DNA of 64,000 nucleotides, taken from positions 20,963,831 through 21,027,830 of the forward strand of contig NC_054549.1 of assembly GCF_017654505.1 (NCBI RefSeq). The letters run 5' to 3'. The stretch comes from Polyodon spathula (lineage: Eukaryota; Chordata; Actinopteri; Acipenseriformes; Polyodontidae). Positions 49,686 to 61,264 of this stretch are shown here, one piece after another. The stretch's first letter is position 1, and every line of letters starts with the position of its first letter. A program made the position numbers and the translations under genes. The notes under the pieces were generated by a model. It was not told where the DNA came from, did not search any database, and saw nothing but the letters and a program-made list of their open reading frames with translations.

Positions 49686-50305
49686 GATTGGGGTGTTATG
49701 CTAGACCAGTGTGAGGTGTGTATCGTGTGCAGCCCACACTAGTCGGTTAGCATTCATAGACCCAGAATAAAGACAGAGTCGCGATATGTCCTGATAATGC
49801 GAGGACGCTAGCAGCTACCAAATAAACCATAATAACTAGGCTGGCGTGAGAACTGCCCTTTAAGGGAAGAGAAGAGGGGAGTATGCGGACAGCTGGTGTA
49901 CATTTAGCATTTAATGAATAAGCTAACTTTTTAAAACTGTTTTTTTTTTAAACTTGGTTATTAGTAGCAGTAATAGCAGGCTGTATGAACAGTGTGTGTG
50001 TGTGATGCATGTTGTGCACGATGGCAGGGTTACAGGTTTGTCTGACTGTTCCAGTACAGAGCCGGTAGCTAGTATCGATAAACATGCTTGTTGCTAGCCA
50101 AATCCAAAACTGGCGGCGTAACTGATCAATTCGAGCAGATTTTAAACCTGCGATGGTGTGCCTGTGTACTGTATCGAGGCATTTTTGCTACTTGAAATGT
50201 TTTGCTGGGGAGTTGCAGTGACAAGCACTATTTAGTTTGCCCAATCGGTGAAAAAACGAAGCGATATTTTGCATTCACAGTACTTTTAGACAGTTATTCA
50301 GCAAA

Positions 50306-50342
<37 letters not shown>

Positions 50343-51319
50343 AAATTTGGAGCAATTTATCCATTTGTTATGCGCCAACTTTTATATCAACAGATACACA
50401 ATGCGCTGTTTTTTTTTTTTTCCCATTGGTAAATAACACATTTATAATTGTTTGCGCTCAGGACGTGAACATTTCAGGTGCTGTGTAATCGGAGGAGAGC
50501 TCATTTTGCAGAAGCCGGTCTGTGTGGCGCTGCGCCGGTACGAGGCCTAGCGAGGGTGATTCAGCGGCTGCCTCGCTTGTTGCAATAACCTTGTCTTGGA
50601 TTGCAATTTTAAACACACTGGAAAGAAACGGCTGATGAGGCAGACTGCTGCTATAAAACGAGTTCAAATCGCAGTAAGCAATTTAAATACCTCCGCTTTA
50701 CCTAGTGCTTGGTTTTTCCCGAGTTCCAGTTGCCCCACAAGGCCCAAGGCAAGGCCGGGTTTTAAAATTTCCTTTGATCGCAGATAGATCATATTTCTTG
50801 GCTTGTACAGAATTGTATTACATTTATATAAGGTTAGGTGTTTTTGGTCTTGATATTATTTAAAATGTATAATATTACCTATTTTCCAACATTCTTTTGT
50901 ATTTAAAATATATTATTATTAGTATTATATTATTTATTAATTATTATTACAATTATTAACATTATATAGGGGGTATAATAATATTAAACAAGGTATAATA
51001 TGCTATCTATAAATTCGGTTAATACGATCGTGAATTACATTTGTGTTGCCGGTAACTAAGTGACAACCCAAAATTGCGTGACCCCAGTGTGGTGTGTGTG
51101 TATATATAGGAATTGGAATGGATATTTGAGACGTAATTATTGCTTGATTGTTCAACAGCTTTCATTTGAAGCCACATTTTAATTGGCTGACAAACAGAAT
51201 TTCAACGAAGTGAATTTGCTGCCGCTGTGATGAGAAGCTCTATTGTATGAGCATGCTGCGGATTTGCAATTCTGATCAGCGATGTGTTTGATGAAAAGGG
51301 AACATGAAAAACGAGGAAT

Positions 51320-51356
<37 letters not shown>

Positions 51357-51999
51357 AATTGACCCCAACCGCGATCCAGTAAAAGTGAAACAATTCAATA
51401 AGGGTGAATTGAGAGCTCAGACAGGGTTGGGAAGCATTTGCAGTCTGAAACACGTTACTACAGCCCTGTTCATTTCGTCTTCTCCTTGTGTCGCTGCCCC
51501 TCTTCTTCCTCGGCTGTTGCGGTTGGTGTTGAAAGTGAAAGGTGGCCACGCTGGATTGAAACATCGCAACACATTCTGCGTGTTTGTTTCATGAACCCAA
51601 TCGCTTTTTATTTAATTTGTGCAGCTGTTTTTTGTAAAGGGGGCGGGGAGTTATTGTGAACGCCACGTGTAGTTTTCTATCTGCCTGAATCAATCACATA
51701 ATTAAACAACCAGGTATCAAGTAAACTGTGAGTTTTTAATTAATTAATTAATTTCACCGTATATCGTATACATAATTAAATAACCCCGGCCTGGGATCCC
51801 TGTGTCATTTAAAAAAAAAAAAAAAAATTCGTTCCAACTGATCTGAACAGAGAACAATTAAAAAAAAAAAAAAGTCTAATTTTAGCCGATGGTATCCGAT
51901 TTTTCAAGGGTTCACTTCAGTAACTCGGAGCTCAGTTGGAGCGAAAACCAGGAGACTGAAGTAAGGACTGGGTTTGGTAAGCTGTGGTTCAGAGATTAC
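49030..51999. other. HUWE1 intron 1, left part
   Basis: No coding exon recognised; the human gene has several non-coding 5' exons that could not be seen here. It holds (TTA)n at about 49637-49682 and 50307-50340 and an A-run at 51326-51354. Confidence 0.55.
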
Positions 52000-52014
52000 T
52001 GCATAGTGTTCCTT

Positions 52015-52200
52015 TAGCTCGGGGGTGCCCAATCCTAGTCCTGGAGGGCCGGCGTCTCTCCTGGCTCTTGTTACAACTATACCCTAAATTACAAGGGCTC
52101 TTATTAGAAGCTTAATTCGTCCAATTAATCAGTTGTGTACAGTTTGAACAAAAACCAGGAGGGAGCCAGCCCTCCGGGACCAGGATTGAGCACCCTTGTT
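52015..52200. mobile_element. Foldback element, family C
   Basis: The left GGGTGCCCAATCCTAGTCCT and right GGACCAGGATTGAGCACCC are inverted copies about 180 bases apart. Confidence 0.8.
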
Positions 52201-52984
52201 TTAGCTGTAGGTCACATGGTCTGAGTGCCAGTACGCTACCACCCGATGGTCAGCTGTGACACACGCACATGCATGAAGCAGTTCATGTGTCGGAGCAACA
52301 GCACAACATTTCATATACAGCCATGCCGCCCTGTGATCAATCTGAACAACTGGATTATAAAAACAAGGAAACGGCAGAAACTAGTGCTGTGAAGAGGTAA
52401 GAAAGTGAGGGGTTGGGGGAGGGGGGGGGTATGGAATCAACCGATCGTGCTGCTGGAGGGCCTAGGGGATGAACGACTTCAGGGTCTGGTTAAGTGGAGG
52501 TTTAATGAATTGGCTCAATTGAACAATTTGGAAGAGGGTTTGGGACAAGCAGTGGGAAGGGAGAGATTAGGGGCTAGCTAACCACCCCCTGAGTTGGGGT
52601 TTAAAGTTTTACAGTTTTGAAGGGATGATAATTTTGAAATCCCCCCCCCCCCCCAAGATTATGTTGCAATCTGTGGAGCTCCTTAAAAACAGGCAGGCAG
52701 GCGGAGGAGTTTTGCAATATTTTACTATTTTAAGCCTTCCAGGAACTTATCCATTGAGGTTTTGCATTTCCAAGGCGTGTGTGTGCTTAACCGTCACACC
52801 CCTAGAACGGGATGCTTTCCCCGGTGCATGGTGGGAAATCAGTGCAAATACAACTGCCTGTGTGTGTGTGTGACAGAGAGAGACACACACACGGTTGTAG
52901 TGCTATTCCTTTTATTTCTAAAATCAACATTTTTTAAAATATTGAATCTTTATCCCTCCTTGGACAGCCATTCTTGTCCAGGAT

Positions 52985-53215
52985 TATTATTATCATCATT
53001 ATTGGATTATTTGGCAGAAGCCTTTATCCGAGGCGACTGGCACAGGTGTTGCAGGGCAGGACAGGGTTACAATGCGAAAAACAGAATATTTAAACACAGT
53101 ATAGCTGACAGTCTGTTCAAATGCTACTGGAATACAATACGAGGTAAAATGGGATTAAGGCAATTTGTATCTACAGTGACACAGTAGCGGTGCAGGTGCT
53201 CAGCAGTAAGTTGTC
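52985..53215. mobile_element. SINE-like repeat
   Basis: Begins TTATTTGGCAGAAGCCTTTA and ends near ACAGTAGCGGTGCAGGTG. A related start (AGCGGATACCCTTATGCAGG) is at about 60210-60520. Family not assigned. Confidence 0.6.
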
Positions 53216-53248
53216 AGTTAGGTATGGAAGCACCTCTGTACTGAAGAC

Positions 53249-53507
53249 TTGCTGGTCCAGTGGTTAGAGAAAGGGGTCTTGATACCAAAAGTTCAAATCC
53301 TGGCTCAGCCACTGACTCCCTGTGTGTGTGTGTGAGTGTGACCCTGAACAAGTCACTTCATCTCCTTGTGATCTGTCCTTCGGATGAGACAAAAACGAGG
53401 TCCTATTGGAAGTGACTCTGCAGCAGCAGCAGCAGTTGTTGATGATGCAGAGTTCACCCCCCTAATCTCTGAGTCGCTTTGGTTAAAAGCATCTGCTGAA
53501 TGACTCA
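53249..53507 (+). mobile_element. tRNA-derived SINE, nearly complete
   Basis: A box TGGTCCAGTGG and a B-box-like AGTTCAAATCC lie in a tRNA-like head. The body ACCCTGAACAAGTCACTTC and a tail with GTTAAAAGCATCTGCTGAAT follow. Confidence 0.9.
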
Positions 53508-53644
53508 ATAGTAATAGTATATCGTACCATCTGTTGAAATGCCAAGGGTTCCCCCTTTTTTTTTTCTCCTTTAAATGGTATTTTCTTGACTAAGTTGTAG
53601 GTGAGTTTACAAGATGTGTCACTAAATGTCTACATTCACTTTTT

Positions 53645-53820
53645 TGGGGCAAGAGATCCCTTTTAAATTCATTGGTAGGTAACCTTGACTCTGCCACTCT
53701 ACTCCTTCGGGATATGGGTCCGGTTGGCACGAAGACCTGCAGTGGAATGGACTGGAAGAGGCAAGGTTACCTTCCCCTGATTTTAAAGGGATAAGTTGGT
53801 CATACCGCTTTCCTTCAAAA
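53645..53820. mobile_element. Foldback element, family D
   Basis: GATCCCTTTTAAA...GGTAACCTTG and AAGGTTACC...TTTTAAAGGGAT are inverted about 110-170 bases apart. Confidence 0.6.
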
Positions 53821-54025
53821 TTTAAGGAGGCAGCCCAAATTTCCCGCCCTCAATTTGAGGGGGGAAAAAAAAATAACACATCAGAAAAATACACATTTAC
53901 AAAGACACAACCTCAGTTACACACACAGAGGCTGTCTGCTGTCACACGGAGGAGTGCAGTTACATGCAGTCACATTTCCAGTCGGGATTACTGGCACCTG
54001 TTTGTCTCCCATGTGGTATGGCTTG

Positions 54026-54112
54026 GAAGTGACTCTGCAGCAGTTGTTGATGATGCGGAGTTCACCCCCAGGTCTAGGAGTCACTGTGGATATATTCATC
54101 TGCTGAATGACT
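54026..54112 (+). mobile_element. SINE 3' fragment
   Basis: GAAGTGACTCTGCAGCAG to ATCTGCTGAATGAC; only the tail of the tRNA-derived SINE. Confidence 0.75.
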
Positions 54113-54544
54113 AAGTGATAATAATAATGTAAAGCTCTCTTGTAGCTCGTTCCCCTCTGCGCTGTGTTGGTAGCAGTCCCTGCTGAACTCCGTCAGTGCA
54201 CTGGACCACAGATCACCTGATGCAAAACAACCGCACTGAACTAATTTGCAAGTTAGAAAATGCACAGAGAATAAACCATACAGTGCGTCCTCTATTCCTG
54301 CGTCCAGACCGAGGATACATGTTCAGATCTGAAATCTAGCAAATCACTTCGAGAAAGGACGCTGCTTTTTCCTGTTCATGTCTCCTTTGCGTTCACACAG
54401 TGTTACTGTGTGTGTGTGCTCTGCAGTGCTGTCTCCCCTCTGTGTGCAGTCTGTCTCCTCCTTGCTGGGATGGTAGAAAGCAGAGCAATAGGGGCCCTGC
54501 CTGCTGGATATCCATTCCTTCGTGTGTGGGTCGGAGTCTCTACT

Positions 54545-54742
54545 CCCAGGGGTCCCCAAGCCTGGTCCCGGAGAACCCCAATCCTGCAGGTTTTTCTAGG
54601 AGTCTTTCCATTGTCAACGGCCAAAGATCAGGAACGCCTGCTAATCTGGTCTGATCGAGCCAATAACTGGTTCAATTTAAGTAACTTGGTTCAAGTAAAA
54701 GACCCTGCAGCTCTCCGTGACCCGGGTTCGAGACCCCTGCTC
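54545..54742. mobile_element. Foldback element, family E
   Basis: CAGGGGTCCCCAAGCCTGGT at the left and GGGTTCGAGACCCCTGCTC at the right form imperfect inverted ends. Confidence 0.65.
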
Positions 54743-55329
54743 TAAATAAAAGATCTTCCCTTTTTTAATTTTATTTGCCGTGTGATTTAGAAAGGAGAAA
54801 TGATTCCAGCAAAGCAAGATGGCGCGCTTTTTATTTATTTTTCTGTTTGTTTTTGCCTTTTTTTTACCGTGCGATTTGTCTAGAGAGATTTTGCTTCTTG
54901 CTGATTGAATATGTATTTTGTTATTATTTGTCATTGATTATCGTTACTTGTCGGACGTCCTCTCATTAAGACAGTCGGTTTTGCTGACCCTGCTGTAGTT
55001 GTAACTGAAAACCCTGTTTCAAGACAATTGACTTTTTTTTTTTTTAGGTTGTTTCAAAAGTTTTCTCGTTTCCAGTGCTTTGCTGCAATGCCACTGTTGC
55101 TGAACAATGAGCGAAAAATCAATCTACCATCTCTCCGTAAGAGAAGTCTTGCAGTGAGCTGTTCAGAATCGCAGGCAGCCCTGCCTCGCCTCGCAGTGGT
55201 ATTGATTTGCTCTTCTGTACCTGCTAACTCCGTTCCTGAAATGAATTGGTACATTTGTTAATTCGTTTCGTATCGATCGCTCGGCTTGCCGCCTTACCCC
55301 GATAAGAGTGGGATGTGAACTGCGTCTCT

Positions 55330-55455
55330 GTCTGGGACTGGGAGGGAGGCAGTGTGGCCCAGCTTAGTGGTTAGAGCTGAGGGAGTGGGAGGCAGTGTAA
55401 CCTAGCTTAGTGGTTAGAGCTGAGGGACTGGGAGGCAGTGTGGCATTGTGGTCAC
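55330..55455. repeat. Tandem SINE-head-like repeat
   Basis: Two to three copies of GGGAGGCAGTGTGGCCCAGC followed by TTAGTGGTTAGAGCTGAGGG. Similar copies are in FAM120C intron 5 (about 16855-16960). Confidence 0.7.
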
Positions 55456-55682
55456 GTCCGGTAAGTTTAGTTAAGGGATGTCTAATCTGCGCTAGCTTGG
55501 CCCTGTGGTTCCCTGGTCTTGCGGGTGTTGTTTGCAGGGGAGATCGATCTGTGCAGGGCGGCTGCGCTGTTAATCATACCTCTTACAGAAGTGCTTTCAT
55601 TCTGTTAAGTGCTTCCGACGCAGAGTGCTGTGGTGCGGGACGCTGTGATTCATAACCCTGCGATGGAGTGTTTTGTATTTAA

Positions 55683-55713
<31 letters not shown>

Positions 55714-55934
55714 ACTGCAGTGTTGGGCTGCTTTCTGAAGGATTCTTTCTTAGTGATGGTGGCAGCAGCAGCAGGCGGCATTGCGTCACACCATCCTGGT
55801 TTAAAAAAAAAAAAAGAAAAATAAATACAAATCAACACAGTGGCTTTGCGCTATTAAACTGTACTGGGATGCACACTTATTTTTATTAAATCTTAAATTG
55901 AAAGTCTGGATCTTTTGCACTTATTATTGTTATT

Positions 55935-56125
55935 AATTAGTCATTCAGCAGACACTTTTATCCACAGCGACTCAGAGACTAGGGGGGTGAACTCTGCATC
56001 ATCAACAACTGCTGCTGCTGCAGAGTCACTTCCAATAGGACCTCGTTTGTTTTACATCTCGTCCGAAGGACGGAGCACAAGGAGGTGAGGTGACTTGCTC
56101 AGGGTCGCACACACACAGACAGTGA
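55935..56125 (-). mobile_element. tRNA-derived SINE, head missing
   Basis: A reversed tail and body in the usual order, ending near GTCGCACACACACAGAC. Confidence 0.85.
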
Positions 56126-56356
56126 CTGTGATCCCTTGAATCTTGCCTACACATCACACACTTCTAGACTCCTGTTAGTTTTGATATAATCAGATTTTAT
56201 TTTTTTTAGTATATGATTGTGTTTCTCCTCTGTCTGCACTGGTTTAATATCCCAACAGTTTGCTTCAGTCGTGATCCTTTTAAAGTACTGTACATCATCC
56301 AATGTGTGCTTTTTTTTCTCATTTTTATCAGGAGCAGAAAGTAGAAATTAGCGACA

Positions 56357-59300
56357 ATGAAAGTGGACAGAAGCAAGTTAAAGAAAACCCCCACAGAAGC
56401 TGTGAGTAAAGAGTTTCATTTTTATTATTTTTTTTTTATCCCCGAACGTCGTGTGTCTCGTCATTTTCACACGTCTGTAGAAATGTTCATCTTGCCCAGG
56501 GTCTTGTTCAGCAGGAGTTACTGAGAGCCTCAGGGGGAGTGTGGAGGGTGTCTGCCTGTCACCTCTCTCCCTCCCTCTCTCCTGTCTCTGCTGTCTGTTT
56601 CTCCGCTCTCTGCTCTGTCTCCTCTTTCTGCTATCTCTCTGATCTGTCTCCTCTCTCTCTCTGTCTCTTTCTCTAAGTAATGTATTGTATTCCTTTGAGT
56701 TTAGACATAGCCCCAAATCTCCACCCTCAACTTCAAGCAAAGATCATTTAGAAAGATACAGCCTTGATAACCATGTAAGAGCTGTCTATACAAAGGGTTG
56801 CTGCAGTGGAATGTGTGTCTGTCTCCGCTCTCTCTCTCATCTCATCTTGTTCTTCTCTCCTGTGCTGTGTTTGAAGACGTGGGTTAACTTTTAACTCCTT
56901 GACGTTTATATGGTTTTTGAAGTCTTCACTCCAGTCCCTTGTTTTTTTTTTTTTCTCCAGCCTGCCGACTGCAGGATCCTCATTGACAAGCTGAAGGCAT
57001 GTAATGATCAACAGCTCCTGCAGCAGCTGCTGCAGATCAAGACATGGAACATTGGAAAGGTAGGGGGTGCTCTCCACGCACGGCTTGGGCGCTATATTCT
57101 CCTCCATCCCTGTATCAATTTAGACGAAACATAACTTATCAAATTTGACTTTTAAAGTCCTGTCAGAACCCCATACCCACACAGCTGAAAAATCATTTGG
57201 AAAAAATAATCTTTGTCTTCAGCACAACACACGCTGATGGGGGGGGGGGGTTTCTAACTTGTCTCTCAGCACGACAAAACCTTCTTACTGTTATTAGTAG
57301 TGAGTTGTTCAGCAGACGCCTTTATCCAAGGCGACTTAGAGACTAGGGGGGTGAACTCTGCATCATCAACAGCTGCTGCTGCTGCAGAGTCACTTCCAAC
57401 AGGACCTCGTTTGTTTCACGTCTCGTCCGAAGGACGGCGCACAAGGAGGTGAAGTGACTTGCTCAGGGTCACACACACACACGCACAGGGAGTCGGTGGC
57501 TGAGCCAGGATTTGAACCTCCTGGTATCAAGACCTCTTTCTTAAACCGCTGGATCCATGAGCCTTAGTCTTGGGCTGTAATGTTATGTCTAGGTGGTCTT
57601 AAAATTAAATGCTAATTGGGCTAATAATTAATGTATATAATATCAGGGCTGGGAATCAGACTCCTGGTGCACAGCAGTGTGATCCAGTCCTGGTTTCACG
57701 AGGATTTTAATAAGACACACCTGAGCTTGTTGCCTAGACACACTGGGGGCTGATCAAGCTGGTAGTAAAACCTGGACTGGATCACACTGCTGTGGAATAG
57801 GAGTCTGATTCCCATGCCTGACTTAAATACAACAATTTATTTATTTTTTTTTTTTAAAGAAAATAAATAAAATAATAAATCCTTTAGTGTTGTATTTGTT
57901 AAAACTAAAAATGGATTTGCAACAGAGCTCGCTAACCCTGCCCCTCCCCACTGTTCCCAGTGCGAGCTGTACCACTGGGTGGACCTGCTGGACCGTTTCG
58001 ACGGGATCCTGGCGGACGCTGGCCAGACTGTGGAGACCATGTCCTGGATGCTGGTCTGTGACCGACCAGAGAACTGCCAGCTGAAGAGCCTGTTATTGGC
58101 TGTGCTGAACTTCACTGCGCTGCTAATCGAATACAGCTTCTCCAGACATCTCTACAGCTCCATAGAGGTACAGAACAGGAGTATAATACAATAGAAATAC
58201 AGTGATATTCAGTGTCTGAAGAGCCTGTTACTGGCTGTGCTGAACTTCACTGCTGTCCCCATCTCGCTCTCCCTCCCTCCCCTCTAGCACTTGACGGCGC
58301 TGCTGGCCTCCTGTGACATGCAGGTGGTGCTGGCCGTGCTCAACCTGCTGTACGTGTTCAGCAAGAGATCCAACTACATCACCAGGCTCGGCTCGGACAA
58401 GAGGGCCCCACTGCTGTCCAGACTGCAGCACCTGGCAGAGGTGTGTGTGTGTTTTATTTAACATCATTTATCAAAGAAACTATAAAATGATATCTCCAAA
58501 AAAAGTCTACCAGAAGCCATAATAGCAGTTCAGTAGAATTTAATGTTGAAATGTCACTTTTTTCAATTTTTTTTTTGTCATTTACGTACATGGGGAAACT
58601 CCAAAGCGGTGTGTAATTCAATATGTTAACAAGGGAACATTATTCAGCAGCTTTCACACGACTTTACAAAGCCAAATGAGTTCATTCTAGAGGGGGGTGC
58701 AAAACCTCTTTGGTCCTAGCTGTGTATATTGTCATTTATTGAAGTGACCAGCTGATAGATGGTGGGTAATTTGTAACCACGTTGAGTATTTACATAAATT
58801 CCTCTGATCACCTGAACGCAGATTTGTATTAAAATGACTCTAAGCTGGCGTTCAGCATAATTTCAGCTTTATCTACGTAACTGAATATGCCTTAATTGTT
58901 ATAACAGTGCCTTTTGGATGACAACAACTAGCAAAAGTATGGTATTGTTATATTGTAGTCGTTCAGCAGATTTATCCAAAGCGACTTACAGAGACCAGAG
59001 GGGTGAACTTTGCATCATCAACAACTGCTGCAGAGTCACTTCCACTAGGACCTTGTTTGTTTTACGTCCTGTTTTTTGTAACCTTTTTCATTGTATCTTT
59101 CAGAGCTGGGGAGGGAAGGACAATGGATTTGGTCTGGCAGAGTGTTGTAGGGATTTAGCCATGATGGTGAGTTTGTTTTAATGTTCTGAATTTTATTCAG
59201 GTCTGGAAATCAGACTCCCGTTACACAGCGGTTTGATCCAGTCCTGGTTTCACTGGGAGTTTAATAATCAGACACACCTGAGCTTGTTGCCTAGACACAC

Positions 59301-60168
59301 TGGGGCTGATCAAGCTGGTAGTAAAACCTGGACTGGGTGACACTGCTGTGCAACAGGAGTCTTATTACCATCCCTACAGTGTTAAAAGCTGCACAGATAA
59401 TGTATGGTTTTGCGCCTCTCTCTCTCAGAAATACCCCCCCAGTGCGACGACACTACACTTTGAGTTCTACGCAGAGCCGAGTGCCGAGGTCAAAGTTGAA
59501 AGAAAGGTGAAACGAGAGCGCAAGAATTCAATGAAAATCATTCCAAGTCTCATTTAGTGCTGAACGTTCATCCAGGCTGTTGGGTTGTAAGACTGTATTG
59601 TTGAGTGAGAGAATTGCTTTGATAGCATTATTGTTAGTAACAGCTGTGTTGTTATTTATTGTTGTTATTGGCAGTATTATAATAATTAGTATTGGTAGTA
59701 GCTGTAGTATTAATTATTGTTATTATTATTATTGCCAGTATTATTACTAATATCGGTTGCTAATCTTGTCTCCTGCACTGTAATTCCCAGACGACCAGCA
59801 ATACACTACATTACATCCACATTGAGCAGCTGGACAAGGTGAGAGGACTGTAGGGCTGTCTTCTTACAGAGACATCGTGTATCGCATAAGGCTCTAATAG
59901 AATCCAGCTCGGGGCATAGGCTGATCAAATCTAATGTCAGAATCTGGTTTTGATAAGACTTGTAGTTTGAAACATCCTGATATAATTGTTTGTTTAATTT
60001 TTTTTATCAATTCACATTTTTGTGAACCTACATTGCCTTCTGTCATTTTTTTATATATAATGAATGTCAGCCTTTTTATATTTAGAATGTGTGGGAGTGG
60101 GGCTTTGCAATGTAGGTCAGCCTCCCTCATGCAGTCTGCAAAACATCTATATAAAGTGTCCTTCTCTG

Positions 60169-60207
<39 letters not shown>

Positions 60208-61231
60208 TATTAGCGGATACCCTTATGCAGGGCACCTTACAATTGTTACAAAATATCACATTGCAGATAAGATCAGTTGTAAAGTACAATAAAATGAATA
60301 GCAAATAAGATCAAATTGAAATAAGAGTGAAGAGAGTACAGTAAATAATTACATATGAGAGCGAGTTGGACTGAGAGCAGTTAACTTCCGATGAGTGGAT
60401 GAAAACGATTTCAACTAAGAACAATTACAAAAAAAACATGACCGCGGATAGACTGTAGGCGTGAAATCAAACGCAAGATACAGCAAATAGTTCCACTTGG
60501 CAGCAGGAGTAGAATGTGCAGCGCAGGTACAAGCTGATCTGTGCACTGCTAGGATGGGGTTATGGTGTTCGGTTGTGACAGGCTCACACGGCTGTTTTGT
60601 TGTTTCAGATTTCAGAAAGCCCGTCTGAGATCATGGAGTCGTTGACTCTCATGTACAGCATCCCCAAGGACAAGCAGGTGAGTGAGATTCTGACAGGCTG
60701 ACCTCAATCGAGTGGAGGCAGTCGGAGGAAAGGGAACGCCTCGCTGTGTGTAGCGCTGAATCGTAATGCTGTCCTTTACCTGATCGTAACTGTGTCTTTC
60801 AACTGGAAGCATGCAATCGTGTGTGAGATGCATCCGTATAGGTGCGGCGTGCTGGTCACGGGGAGACTGAATTACTGTACTGACAAATGTATTCAGAAAG
60901 GTGAGGCAGATTTCAAAGCAAGTATGGGCTGACTGACCGAGCAAGCGGCACTAATGTGTTTTGTTTAAAAACCAGCCCAACGTTAACCCAGGTTTTCCTG
61001 GGCGTTGTAATTCTTGTGTTTTTGCTACAGTTACGATTCCAGTGGTAAGGTCAATTTCAGTTTACTGTGCTGTGTCCTTGTGGTGTTTATTCTTCTGATT
61101 GAGGGTGTGGAAGGCAGGTGTACAGTTATTAAAACCATGGAAAACTGATTTTTAGAGTTAAACAGATTCCTAAGGGTTCCATAACTGAATGTACTGTACC
61201 TGTATCTAAAATAAGATGTCTCTGTCTCCTG

Positions 61232-61264
<33 letters not shown>

